Positions 36,801-43,120 of a DNA stretch of 54,624 bases are shown here, piece after piece (the first letter of the stretch is position 1; every line of letters starts with the position of its first letter). Where the stretch lies: contig MNCI01000996.1 of the NCBI GenBank assembly GCA_015680685.1, forward strand, positions 1,260-55,883. Direction: 5' to 3'. This DNA comes from Gnetum montanum (taxonomy: Eukaryota > Streptophyta > Gnetopsida > Gnetales > Gnetaceae). The position numbers were made by a program, and so were the translations under genes. The notes under the pieces are model-generated. The model searched no databases. It was not told the origin of the DNA and worked only from the letters and a program-made list of their open reading frames with translations.

Positions 36801-39800
36801 GATGTGTCCACCCCCTTGTCTTGGGGCTGTTGGGCGAGCTAGGGCAGCCCGCTTGGGTGTTCGGACTAGATGGAGCACCACAAGAAGTTGTGCCCTTTTT
36901 GCCTGGTCGGTTGTTCAGGTTCGCAGCCATAGGTCCCCCTCCCCGAGAGGCCCCGAATGTCCCTCTCCCGGCCCGTCGAGGCCAGGAGGAACCACGCTGT
37001 TGTTGCCCTTGGCCGGGGGCAGCCCCAACCCCGACCTGCGACACCCATGCGGACTCCGTCAAGCCATGTTTTGCCACCCGTCCCTTCTTTCCAATGAGCT
37101 TCCAGCCACCTTCTTTGAGCTTGGGTGTTGGGCTGCCCTGTTTCGCATGGTTGACCCCGCCAGTGATGCCCTCAGGCGAGGCCGGGGTCGCAGGCGGCAG
37201 GTTTTCGAACTGCACTCGGATCCTTTCCTCCCCTAAGTTTGTGTCCAGCACGATTTCGTCCACGCGGTCCTCGGAGCGCAGGGATTGCCATACACAGAAC
37301 CTTGCAAAACCCAAACGATCCATCCCCGCAGTGAACGGGTCAAATTTTATAAACTCGCCAAAGAGATCGGCCAGCGATTTCAGAAAGTCCACTGACCAGT
37401 ATTCAAGGGGGAGACTGTGTAGTCTCACCCAAACTGGTGCCCGCTCAAAAAGATCCTTATCTCGGTGTGCCCTCGGGCACCAAGGCGCCAGCGCCAGCCC
37501 CCGTGCCCCATAAAACCAGGGCCCTTCCACCAGGATGCGCTCCTTGTCCGTCCCTGATTCGAAGCAAAATAGGAGACGGTCGTCAGCCAGGCTTTTGACC
37601 ATCATCGTGTCCAGCCCCCAAATCGACCAGACCCATCGCCAAATCAAGTCCATCCATGGCTGCGCGCCCTCCGACATGAACTTGCTGAGCAAGCTGCGTT
37701 CTAACCGTTGTAGGGTGCCGGCCGCCGGGCGACCAACCTTTAGGCTCATCACCGAACCCTCGCGCGAGCAGGTCTCAAACTCCCTGGGGCCTTTTAGCGC
37801 GGCCAGCGGGGCTGCCTGCCTTTCCTCATGCGCTTCGCTTGAAGCGATGCCATTGGCGGTCTGCGTACCCGCATCCGCTTGTGCCCGCCCTGTGCCCTCT
37901 GATGCATTTGAAAACATTCTCGCCCTGTGCCCTCTGATCCAACTTTCCAACAAGTTTCTCCATAAGAAAATCAACTTTCTTCTTGGTGTATGCAATCTCG
38001 AGACTTAATAGTACAGGCAGAATACTGCCAAAAAAATGTATACACGACCACTGCAAAAACATGATCATATTGACTAAGATTACGAATAATTATTGAAGTT
38101 TCATTTGACTAACATGCAATAGTTATTGGCTAATATCAAACCTTATATGTAAATTTTAATAATATTGTTAATGCTTATTATAGCACAGGAATGTTCACAT
38201 AAAGATAAAAATAATTAACGCCTGACATATTACTTGGGAGATGGCCGAGAAATGAAATCTATGCAAACATGATCATTAGTCATTAGTCGTTGATAATCAA
38301 GCACAAGAAACTCAATGCGTAAATAAACAATAGATATAGAAAAGACAATGGTCTTCCTCAGTCATAGGTCAGGTTAATCTTTAAATGGACAGACTTATCT
38401 GACTACTTTTTTACCAAAAGGCACAATTTACATATTCGCAGGTTTACTTGTTAACTTTGGTCATTCCTGGTCATTTCCAACTTGCTGAACCAGAACAAAT
38501 ACCATGCTAAAATATTTAAGCATGTGCATTTTTTTGGACGTTACTCGTTAGAACATGCTAATTCAAATACTTGGATCTTTGCAGATATTTTTACTCCCTA
38601 AGCCAAGGTTTAAATTGCTTTATTATGCTTTAGTAATCATCGATCTCTTCAAGGTAAACCAGCACATTTATCGTTTTCCAAATAGCTATATTTTAATTCA
38701 ATATGTTATTGAAATTTTGTGCAACCTTCTAAGCTTGCTGCGTTTTTCTTATATGATTTTATTGTAGGCATTGCCTGGAGCATTCCCAGCTGTAGTAGCT
38801 GATTCTGTTCGGTGGCTATTCAATCGAGTGGGTGATTTAGACATGGAGTGTCGAACTCGGCTTGTTCTTTGGTTTTCACTTCATCTGTGAGTTTCTTAGT
38901 TAACAACAATTGCTTCCAAGTCTTAAGCTCAGTTGCATCCTGTATGAACTTGTTCAACTCTGACTTGTTGCCTTCGAAAAATCAGTAAGCTTTTATTATG
39001 AGTTCTTAATCGATGTGCAATACTGGTTTCAGATCAAATGTACGTTTTATATGGCCATGGACAGAATGGGGGCTTGTCTTGGATCTTCCAAAGTGGTCGC
39101 CACGGCGTGTTTTTGCACAAGAAGTACTTGAAAAGGAAGTGAGGTTGTCATACTGGGAAAAAATAAAGCAGGTTTGACACTAATGAGTTTCTCTGTTCAA
39201 CATAACAAAATATACATTATTCAAAGTCCTCTTGCTTCTCATTTTAATAATCGGTGATATTTCAACAAAGTAGAACTGAATTTCCGTCATGTATAATTGA
39301 GACATGATACCTTGTAATTTGTCTCCTCTTTTTATATAGAGTTTAGAGGAAGCTCCTGGTTTTGTGGAGTTACTTCCTCCCAAAGAAAATGGACCGTGCT
39401 TCAAGTATAGCAGAGAGAGTCAAGGAGAACAATCTGAGACAGAATTGGCTCTTGCTGCGGACCTCACAAATATGGTGAGAGATAGAAGAGTTGTACGTGA
39501 AATTTATACGTGGGTTGATGAGAATATTGTATCTGTGCATGGCACCAAAACAGCCATTGAGCTGGTGGTACAAACTCTTGTTAATATTGGATCAAAGACC
39601 TTGACCCATTTGGACAGTGTTCTGGAGAGATATGGACACCTCATCTCAAAGCTAGGTTCTGATCATTCAAATCAAGTTCTAATCATAGATGAAATTTCCA
39701 AGCTGTGGAAAAATAATTCTCAGATGATTGTGATTACTATTGACCGAATGATGGGGTACCGTATTGTTTCTAATTTCTCAATCTTAAAATGGGTATTTGC

Positions 39801-42243
39801 TCCTTCGAATATCGAGCAATTTCAGACCTCTGGGCGACCCTGGGAGGTAATACTTTCTTTCCATTTATTTGTGACGAATTTAGGTGTTTCTTTTCTGTGA
39901 GAGTAGATAAATTCAAAAATGGTCACTTCTGTCATTAACAGATATTACGAAATGCCCTTGCAAAGACCTTTAACCGGATTTCAGATCTTAGAAAAAAGGT
40001 TGCCTCTGCAGAGGAAGACGTTAAAAAAGCCACCGACGCCCTTGCAAAGGTACAGGCTGAGGTAAGGTCCGCTGAGGCGTCTGCTGAAGGGGATGGAGGG
40101 CAGGAAACGCAGAATCAACAACGAGAGTTTAAATTAAAAAGATTGAAGGCCGACCTGGAAAAACGGAAAACACAGGAGAATTCTGCTCAGGAGCAGCTGG
40201 AAGCCAATAATGCAGTACTTTTTAAGGAATTGCAGGATACTGAGGTACGGAGCTATATATCTTGTTGTCTTCCTAGAACTTAGAGCCAGCTATATGCTAG
40301 CTGTTTGGACTAATGTGGACACTTTCAGCTGGCCATCAAAAGATTCCCCAAAGGGTGTCACTGGAAAAGGTTTTTTGCCTGTGTCAACCATGGTCGGAGA
40401 TGAAATGTTTCAATTTCCTAAGATAACATAACTCGCATTTCCTTGTATGTGTCGGAACAACTCGCATTTCCTTGTATGTGTCGGAACCACAACTAAGGAA
40501 CATCGTGTTTCCCTCGTCTATTTTCTGCTCAATATCCCAGTCGGATTCTTAATCCCTTGTAAAAATCATCTGGTGCTCAGCGAATCACTTGTAAGAATGA
40601 AAAGAATGAGTATAAGTTGAAACTATTTTGGTTGTTCCTAGTGGATTGCTCACTTGTAAGAATGAAAGGAATGAGAATATTGCCAGCAGGATACTGTAGA
40701 AAAATAAGAGTATAACAATGCTGAAGTGTGACTTGAACCGATAAACTTTTGGCTGTCAAAACAATGAGCTAACCACTTGAGTGATTTATCCCTAGCATTC
40801 ATTTCCTTGTATTTTTTGGAGTCCGATCATTGCCGTTGCTGCCCTTGTAACTTATGTTTTAAAACAGTGCATAGTTCCATTAAGATATTTGTCATTACAG
40901 TTCAAGGGTTGCAATGCAAGGTCATATGCATGAGGGGACATCGTCAGAGCTCATGGAATGGGTTTTCACATTGTTCAAATGCATACCAATGGCTTTTGAC
41001 CATCAAAGATAAGGGCAGGTCTTTACAGGGATGAATTTGGGGTGTCCTTCACTAAAATTATGACTACTTACTTTTAGGTTATCATACCGCTGATATGATT
41101 CTTTGGAACAACTTAAGCAGAACACATGTTTCAGCATATCCTTTTAGATAAACCTGTGACTTGCATATTTACAAGTCCCATCCCTTCACAGGTATGAGTT
41201 TCTACCAGTGCATTTTTATATTACCATGACTATATTCCATCAACCTTGTTTACAAATATTGCTTGCCATTAGCTGGGCTCTCTCCAACGTGGTGATACTC
41301 GTGGGATATCCCATTTTGATTTTATCTCCTACCACATCAACCACAGAAACGGGTCCTTGTAAAATCTTTTAAGGTACATCACCTGGTAATGTTCTTCCAT
41401 CTTTGGATGACTGGGATCTCAGGTCCAAACACATTCGCAGCTGTTGCAGAAATGTCTGAGTATGTATGTGATTGCCGACAAGCTATGGCTCGAAGCTTCA
41501 AACATGATACTAAAGGGTGCTTTGTGTTGCTGCACATTTGAAATTCACATCACAGTTATTTTGTGCATCCTTAACTAATGTTTCGGATACCTGGCTCAAT
41601 TTTAGTAACACAGACCTATCATCAATTTGGAAATGCAGGCCTTGCTTGTTGCTCTTTACAAAAATTTCTCCGAGCAACTCATGAAGCATAATCTGGACAC
41701 AATTTTTGACTCTGAAGTTGACGCTGTAGAAGCTGAAAATGAGGGAGATTCCATGGCAGTTGATGGAGACGAACCGTCACCAATGGATGCCGATGATGAC
41801 ATGGAACGTCGGAACCAAAGGTGTTTTTTTCTGCATATCAGAGTTAGTAGCATTTATTCATGCCATTTTATTTTCATATTCACAATTTTGGGCAATGTTT
41901 CTTTTTTACACCGTGTGCAGATTTTCCAAAACTAAAGGGGCAGAAAATCAGGAAGAAGTTGAATGGTGTACAAGCACATTGGGTCAACTTCAAGCATTGA
42001 CCCGCCAATATGCTACCGAGGTAAAATAACAAAGTCTACATTATTGTCAGCAGTATCATTTACATGTTAACTATTATGTCGTTTCATCTTTACATAATTC
42101 AAAATCATTGTTTGCAGATTTGGAACAATATCGAAAAGCTGGATGCTGAAGTTTTTACGGAGAGCGTTCATCCTTGTATCAGAAATGCGGTATATTGTAG
42201 TCTGCGCCGCAGCATTCCTCCTTCGTCAGACATGATGCGTTAG
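12813..42243 (+). CDS. CBP80: nuclear cap-binding protein subunit 1 (CBP80/ABH1), 19 exons
   Basis: Large subunit of the nuclear cap-binding complex. With CBP20 it holds the m7G cap of new transcripts and assists splicing, microRNA processing and export; Arabidopsis abh1 mutants are ABA-hypersensitive. Join: 12813-12896, 16611-16670, 16761-16817, 17352-17423, 18287-18349, 19171-19347, 21426-21557, 28552-28618, 29702-29904, 30357-30427, 33706-33790, 38585-38653, 38768-38886, 39033-39171, 39340-39846, 39942-40244, 41639-41820, 41921-42020, 42118-42243. The join gives 871 codons and a stop (Arabidopsis has about 848), with no frame break and GT-AG at every border. The start (MSSWTDLLIRLGEK) matches the plant N-terminus. 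Like other plant CBP80s it shows no basic N-terminal NLS, in line with import through CBP20. MIF4G-type helical repeats cover most of the protein, a coiled coil lies at 636-736, and an acidic linker at about 752-795. It looks functional. Confidence 0.95.
12897..16610 (+). other. CBP80 intron 1
   Basis: 3.7 kb. It contains a tRNA-like SINE at 15489 and a short perfect hairpin at 15645-15663 (8-bp arms). A purine-rich run lies at about 14043-14075. A minus-strand open stretch at 14635-14934 has no recognised family. Otherwise I see no element ends. Confidence 0.75.
15489..15610 (+). repeat. tRNA-derived SINE or tRNA pseudogene
   Basis: An A-box-like TTGGTTAGAGC (15494-15504), an anticodon-arm-like inverted pair (TGTGACTTG / CAAGTCACA) and a B-box-like TGTTTGATTCTA (15531-15542) follow tRNA spacing. 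The acceptor ends do not pair, so it is not a working tRNA gene. Confidence 0.6.
16611..16670 (+). CDS. CBP80: CBP80 exon 2 (residues 29-48)
   Basis: Encodes EMCHGSILRELDHSEDNILE. The acceptor is CTTGAG|GAA and the donor GTAAGA, phase 0. This acceptor keeps the length equal to the Arabidopsis protein in this stretch. Confidence 0.88.
16761..16817 (+). CDS. CBP80: CBP80 exon 3 (residues 49-67)
   Basis: Encodes LLLQCFEELPHKSPYYATL, a conserved helix of the first MIF4G domain. The acceptor is TTGTAG, the donor GTAAGA, and the intron before it is only 90 bp. Confidence 0.93.
17352..17423 (+). CDS. CBP80: CBP80 exon 4 (residues 68-91)
   Basis: Encodes VGLLNLDNEDFAKKVVCQIH plus EKLQ, matching plant CBP80 (GLLNLENEDF...). 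Acceptor TTCAG, donor GTGATG. Confidence 0.93.
18287..18349 (+). CDS. CBP80: CBP80 exon 5 (residues 92-112)
   Basis: Encodes NALENEQCDKIRILIRLLTV and a final L. Acceptor TGCAG, donor GTAATA, phase 0. Confidence 0.92.
19171..19347 (+). CDS. CBP80: CBP80 exon 6 (residues 113-171)
   Basis: Carries the hallmark LIEVFETLLSSAATTVDDD and CILASLPWGG blocks of plant CBP80. Acceptor CATAG, donor GTATGT. Confidence 0.97.
19348..21425 (+). other. CBP80 intron 6 with purine-rich insert
   Basis: 2.1 kb. From about 19650 to 20950 the + strand is markedly purine-rich ('aagttaagaagcaag' repeats at 20092 and 20127) and free of coding signs. It begins with TGTTAGAGTATACACC at 19652, which resembles an LTR start. 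I could not find a matching end or target duplication, so its origin stays open. Confidence 0.5.
21426..21557 (+). CDS. CBP80: CBP80 exon 7 (residues 172-215)
   Basis: Encodes RVQDELERVMAGIEAYLRIR and a variable tail up to SSDNL. Acceptor TATAG, donor GTAGCT. The tail corresponds to the poorly conserved loop of Arabidopsis ABH1. Confidence 0.93.
21781..21852. repeat. perfect 12-bp inverted repeat
   Basis: TTTTTGGTAACC (21781-21792) and GGTAACCAAAAA (21841-21852) are exact reverse complements around a 48-nt loop, so the transcript could form a stem here. It lies about 140 bp outside the candidate left end of the transposon relic. Confidence 0.85.
21991..23699 (-). mobile_element. candidate Merlin-like DNA transposon
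   Basis: About 1.7 kb bounded by imperfect inverted repeats: TACCGGAAGCAACTAGTT (21991-22008) against TACCGGTAGCAAGCAGTT read in reverse at 23699-23682, 15 of 18 positions equal. The span encloses the transposase relic with non-coding margins on both sides, and the size fits the superfamily. No clear 8-9-bp target duplication is visible, so the exact ends are uncertain. Confidence 0.5.
22480..23579 (-). pseudogene. Merlin/ISXO2-type DDE transposase relic
   Basis: Minus-strand frames in order. An acidic N-terminal segment (23579-23434) is followed by a zinc-ribbon block from 23431 with DYVKFTKKLGLFNAAKSCPK and a CPKC pair. Next comes a cysteine/arginine block (QCARRGFTSTMNSF). After a TGA standing for Trp comes IGGPVKIVEIDERKSDKCKY (first catalytic Asp codon at 22958-22960), then KLYLKVIQDKSSKTLVNLIY and a degraded SD.W block (CEKHTIW). 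Then follow VNHSRHLKDP (22702 region) and HINKEEI for the usual HTN-IE motif. The C-terminus has FTWRRRR and FYAFIEHIGAY before a stop at 22480. These blocks and their order are those of the IS1595/ISXO2-like transposase domain used by Merlin transposons. Several frameshifts, stops and loss of the second Asp mean it is inactive. Confidence 0.85.
24901..25925 (-). repeat. LTR with AGACGTCT-type array (antisense to CBP80)
   Basis: On the minus strand it starts TGTTGACATTTTTGGTGT (25925) and ends GGGGAACCA (24901), so TG...CA over 1025 bp. A polypurine tract (AAAGGAGAGAAA) stands directly before the start, marking it as a 3' LTR. A TATA box (CTATAAAG, 25312-25305) is followed by a plausible R/U5. 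Upstream of the TATA box, 25370-25740 holds about 14 decayed GA(C/T)(G/A)TCTC motifs. No 5-bp target duplication is visible. Confidence 0.65.
25926..26160 (-). mobile_element. 3' end of the internal region of the same LTR element
   Basis: Sequence just upstream (on the minus strand) of the polypurine tract at about 25926-25937. It is open for 76 codons (26125-25895), but no pol domain is recognisable. The element is truncated to the right of about 26160. Confidence 0.4.
27340..27465. repeat. about 60-bp tandem duplication
   Basis: 'aagatataacaactacaata' recurs as 'aagatataatggctacaata', each followed by a tail of A-rich 'ggaaaaaag'. Two imperfect units. Confidence 0.6.
28552..28618 (+). CDS. 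CBP80: CBP80 exon 8 (residues 216-238)
   Basis: Encodes DFLEDLWGRIRSLREDEWKV plus NT and one base. Matches the DFVEDLLDRIQSL stretch of Arabidopsis. Acceptor TGTAG, donor GTTAGT, phase 1. Confidence 0.92.
28619..29701 (+). other. CBP80 intron 8
   Basis: 1.1 kb, AT-rich, with no recognisable element. Confidence 0.7.
29702..29904 (+). CDS. CBP80: CBP80 exon 9 (residues 238-305)
   Basis: Begins by completing Val of VPRPYFDFEARLVTGKSHDV and contains MHEAALKYPQRLQRLHMF, both diagnostic for plant CBP80. Acceptor GTGCAG, donor GTAATT. Confidence 0.96.
30357..30427 (+). CDS. CBP80: CBP80 exon 10 (residues 306-329)
   Basis: Encodes IMKPIDRFVVEEYIMDVLLY then LNG plus two bases. The acceptor AAGTAG has a weak pyrimidine tract. 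The donor is GTAGGC, phase 2. Confidence 0.92.
30608..30682 (+). repeat. RTE-type LINE/SINE 3' end with ATT tail
   Basis: 'gtagctgacc', then 'ttgttgggacagggctgtgatgatg' running into (ATT)n, matches the conserved plant RTE 3' end (GTAGC-GACCCC...TTGGGA-AAGGCT...) with its microsatellite tail. The body upstream is missing or unrecognisable. Confidence 0.65.
31225..31310 (+). repeat. tRNA-derived SINE
   Basis: 'aaggtgcttgtttctcaagt', then a canonical B box GGGTTCAAGCC (31273-31283) and 'taggtgcagccac'. The A box is degraded. Confidence 0.6.
31430..31890 (+). pseudogene. RTE-clade LINE fragment (3' part of ORF2 and 3' end)
   Basis: The frame gives SLYDIESWVMKKLHEQQINV, stop, then MLSWMLNVVRRD, corresponding to the LYGSE.W...EMRMLRWM.G..R.D block after the RT domain of plant RTE elements. 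A later segment reads GRPEKGIGKMFKG (usual GRPKKTW). The 3' end 'atagctaacctcatattgtc...ggacaaggct' at about 31846 matches the RTE tail. Full of stops; no catalytic part remains. Confidence 0.7.
32162..32490. repeat. 158-bp tandem duplication
   Basis: Units start with 'atgatgtgta' at 32174 and 32332. Both continue through 'gataggatatga', 'atgtcaggggaa' and 'gtaaggcatgttcaa'-type text with about 10-15% divergence. The duplication explains repeated peptide-like strings on the minus strand here. Confidence 0.85.
33706..33790 (+). CDS. CBP80: CBP80 exon 11 (residues 329-357)
   Basis: Completes Cys and reads RKECTAYLVGLPVPFNYDKI then LAETIFSQ. Acceptor ATTAG, donor GTAATG. Confidence 0.95.
34090..34106. 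repeat. LINE target-site duplication, left copy
   Basis: ATAAGAAAATCAACTTT. An identical copy lies at 37962-37978. The final Ts overlap the poly(T) that is the antisense poly(A) tail. Confidence 0.92.
34860..36551 (-). pseudogene. LINE ORF2 relic (endonuclease start fused to RT C-terminus)
   Basis: Begins MKILS-NCRG (start codon 36551-36549, Trp replaced by a stop), then CDVVCLQETKL and GRAGGLTILTR of the endonuclease/exonuclease/phosphatase fold. At about 36240 the endonuclease breaks off after VTNI. The text continues directly with the RT thumb region (GLTTNTGKSAIYL, EEDTYLGMPMHNW), so about 2 kb including the catalytic Asp pair is lost. Then follow ANRFLSRKGKIILATTVL and the zinc-binding RVT domain (ICPMCNQRDETHQHFVHECH, about 35540-35600). 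It has many stops and frameshifts and is inactive. Confidence 0.88.
36787..37917 (-). CDS. LINE ORF1 protein (DUF4283-type), intact frame
   Basis: 376 residues from the ATG at 37917; an upstream in-frame ATG at 37995 lies outside the LINE and beyond the target duplication, so I did not use it. Residues about 60-230 carry the DUF4283 pattern of plant L1 ORF1 proteins: DLIWRWVWSIWGLDTM, DRLLFCFES..D..RIL..GPW, then APVWVRLHSLPLEYWSVDFL. A Gly/Arg/Pro-rich tail follows. No zinc knuckle is evident. ORF1 proteins bind the LINE RNA. The frame has no stop although ORF2 is ruined, which suggests a fairly young insertion or chance survival. Confidence 0.85.
   Translation of the reverse strand: MFSNASEGTGRAQADAGTQTANGIASSEAHEERQAAPLAALKGPREFETCSREGSVMSLKVGRPAAGTLQRLERSLLSKFMSEGAQPWMDLIWRWVWSIWGLDTMMVKSLADDRLLFCFESGTDKERILVEGPWFYGARGLALAPWCPRAHRDKDLFERAPVWVRLHSLPLEYWSVDFLKSLADLFGEFIKFDPFTAGMDRLGFARFCVWQSLRSEDRVDEIVLDTNLGEERIRVQFENLPPATPASPEGITGGVNHAKQGSPTPKLKEGGWKLIGKKGRVAKHGLTESAWVSQVGVGAAPGQGQQQRGSSWPRRAGRGTFGASRGGGPMAANLNNRPGKKGTTSCGAPSSPNTQAGCPSSPNSPKTRGWTHLRWG
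37886..37938. repeat. direct repeat at the LINE 5' end
   Basis: CGCCCTGTGCCCTCTGAT occurs twice, 35 bp apart (about 37886 and 37921), spanning the ORF1 start codon. The first copy is inside ORF1 and the second in its short leader. A duplication at the 5' junction during insertion would explain it. Confidence 0.8.
37962..37978. repeat. LINE target-site duplication, right copy
   Basis: ATAAGAAAATCAACTTT, identical to 34090-34106, at the LINE 5' junction. Confidence 0.92.
38585..38653 (+). CDS. CBP80: CBP80 exon 12 (residues 358-380)
   Basis: Encodes IFLLPKPRFKLLYYALVIID then LFK. Acceptor TTGCAG, donor GTAAAC. Confidence 0.95.
38768..38886 (+). CDS. CBP80: CBP80 exon 13 (residues 381-420)
   Basis: Encodes ALPGAFPAVVADSVRWLFNR, then GDLDMECRTRLVLWFSLH plus two bases. 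Acceptor TGTAG, donor GTGAGT. Confidence 0.97.
39033..39171 (+). CDS. CBP80: CBP80 exon 14 (residues 420-466)
   Basis: Encodes SNVRFIWPWTEWGLVLDLPK, then VFAQEVLEKEVRLSYWEKIK and Q. Very conserved across CBP80 proteins. Acceptor TTTCAG, donor GTTTGA. Confidence 0.97.
39340..39846 (+). CDS. CBP80: CBP80 exon 15 (residues 467-635)
   Basis: The largest exon, starting SLEEAPGFVELLPPKENGP. It holds IELVVQTLVNIGSKTLTHLD, SVLERYGHLISKLG and IDRMMGYRIVSN, the core of the C-terminal MIF4G-like domain. Acceptor ATATAG, donor GTAATA. Confidence 0.97.
39942..40244 (+). CDS. CBP80: CBP80 exon 16 (residues 636-736)
   Basis: Starts ILRNALAKTFNRISDLRKKV and continues as an alanine-, lysine- and glutamate-rich coiled coil, as in plant CBP80. 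Acceptor AACAG, donor GTACGG. Confidence 0.95.
40431..40487. repeat. 29-bp tandem repeat, two identical copies
   Basis: The unit beginning ACTCGCATTTCCTTG occurs at 40431 and again at 40460 without a mismatch over the shared 28 bases. This suggests a recent duplication compared with the decayed repeats elsewhere. Confidence 0.9.
40724..40790 (-). repeat. tRNA-like SINE unit or tRNA pseudogene
   Basis: The minus strand reads AAGTGGTTAGCTCATTG (A box), an arm with TTTTGACAGCCAAAA, and GGTTCAAGTCACAC (B box, 40739-40726). Internal arms look tRNA-like, but the acceptor stem (GGGATAA against ACACTTC) does not pair. Not a functional tRNA gene. Confidence 0.6.
41639..41820 (+). CDS. CBP80: CBP80 exon 17 (residues 737-797)
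   Basis: Starts ALLVALYKNFSEQLMKHNL, followed by an acidic low-complexity linker with MAVDGDEPSPMDADDDME, the counterpart of the AMDVDSENG stretch in Arabidopsis. Acceptor TGCAG, donor GTGTTT, phase 2. Confidence 0.94.
41921..42020 (+). CDS. CBP80: CBP80 exon 18 (residues 797-830)
   Basis: Completes Arg and encodes FSKTKGAENQEEVEWCTSTL, then GQLQALTRQYATE. The WC-STLG-L-ALTRQYA pattern is typical of the plant C-terminus. Acceptor GTGCAG, donor GTAAAA. Confidence 0.96.
42118..42243 (+). CDS. CBP80: CBP80 exon 19 (residues 831-871 and stop)
   Basis: Encodes IWNNIEKLDAEVFTESVHPC, then a divergent tail ending SSDMMR before TAG at 42241. Acceptor TTGCAG. Confidence 0.93.
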   Translation: MWNNIEKLDAEVFTESVHPCIRNAVYCSLRRSIPPSSDMMR

Positions 42244-43110
42244 TTCTTACGCACAGATAGCATTATGTACACTAATGATCCCCTGTTAAATCTTCAACAC
42301 TGTAGTGCACGAGTGTATAATTATATTCCCTGGTAACATCTTCAACATTTGAATCATTGTATCTCTGAACACATGCAGTATGTTATACCCGATCTTTATA
42401 AAGAAGGGTACTGGCTACCCTGTAAATCATGTCTGTTGGAATGGAGCGTGAATGATGAGATATGATAGAACTTGAATGGTTTTGGAAATTTTGGAAATTG
42501 CATATTTTCTCTGTACTATTTATAATTATTGATGGTTTTAGGAATAATTCAAATATATAGCAATGCAATTAGAAACAGAGGCATGGGCAGAAGAAAGTTG
42601 AATTATTCTTCCAATCTTAAAATATGAAATTTGTGGGAAAGCTACGTTAAATCCTGCCTGATTAAAAGGGGAAAAAAATCATTTTTAGGGTATTTCTGGT
42701 AAAATTATATTAATGAAAGAGAATTCGGTTCTGTGAAAAGTTACGTTTTAGGAAAACATGATTCCAGCTAGAATTGCAAATGAGGATAAAAAACAAAAAA
42801 TAAAGTCCACATTTAATTTTACAACAAATGTTTTTAAAAATAATGTTATAAAAATGCATTTTTTGTTTGTTTTTGAGTGTGGCATCAATGAAGCAGCCTT
42901 TTGGTAGGATCCTTTTTTATTCATGGGTCACATTTACCTTGTTGTATGGGTAGGGGTTGTGTTACCAACCTTGAGTTAGCTTGCCTTAAAAAAATAAAAA
43001 AAAGGTGAAGGCATTTTAAAAATTATAGTAGTAAAAATGATATTGTGCATATTCAATTTAATGCTAATTTAATCTATGAAACTGAAAAGTCAAATTTTAT
43101 TCTTTGTCCA
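42244..43110 (+). other. CBP80 3' untranslated region and intergenic DNA
   Basis: The 3' UTR should begin at 42244. No single convincing polyadenylation signal stands out; AATAAT at about 42542 and TGTAA at 42419 are weak candidates. An A-rich run at about 42987-43003 follows 'gttagcttgcctt' and could be an old retroposon tail. Confidence 0.4.
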
Positions 43111-43120
43111 CCCTCTACAT

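Larger units (their letters stand above)
34103..37961 (-). mobile_element. L1-type LINE, internally deleted, antisense in intron 11
   Basis: A minus-strand non-LTR retrotransposon. The poly(A) tail appears as T(14) at 34104-34117, followed by a 3' untranslated part (about 34118-34860), ORF2 remains (34860-36551) and ORF1 (36787-37917). Perfect 17-bp target duplications flank it, as expected for target-primed reverse transcription. Base composition is strikingly GC-rich against the AT-rich intron. A sequence gap or ambiguity (N at 35903) lies in a G-run. Most of the endonuclease and the reverse-transcriptase core are missing, so it cannot move by itself. Confidence 0.93.
33791..38584 (+). other. 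CBP80 intron 11 carrying an antisense LINE
   Basis: 4.8 kb, of which about 3.86 kb is the GC-rich LINE insertion at 34103-37961. Without it the intron would be about 0.9 kb. The flanks (33791-34089, 37979-38584) are plain AT-rich intron. Confidence 0.9.
40245..41638 (+). other. CBP80 intron 16
   Basis: 1.4 kb with a perfect 29-bp tandem repeat, a pair of 'cacttgtaagaatgaaa' repeats (about 40587 and 40651) and a minus-strand SINE-like unit at 40724. The remainder is unassigned. Confidence 0.75.

Noticed and set aside
36821-37513. 230-codon + strand open frame opposite the LINE ORF1
   Set aside because: It is the antisense shadow of ORF1 in GC-rich DNA. The DUF4283 motifs are on the minus strand.
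40724-40790. Possible tRNA gene on the minus strand
   Set aside because: The internal arms look tRNA-like, but the 3' acceptor strand does not match the 5' end. More likely a SINE.
40940-41035. Resemblance between 'QWLLTIKDKG' text in intron 16 and 'QWFLTIKDED' beside the LINE fragment at 43250
   Set aside because: About 30 bases resemble each other, but no wider similarity is visible, so it may be chance. Not annotated as a LINE fragment.
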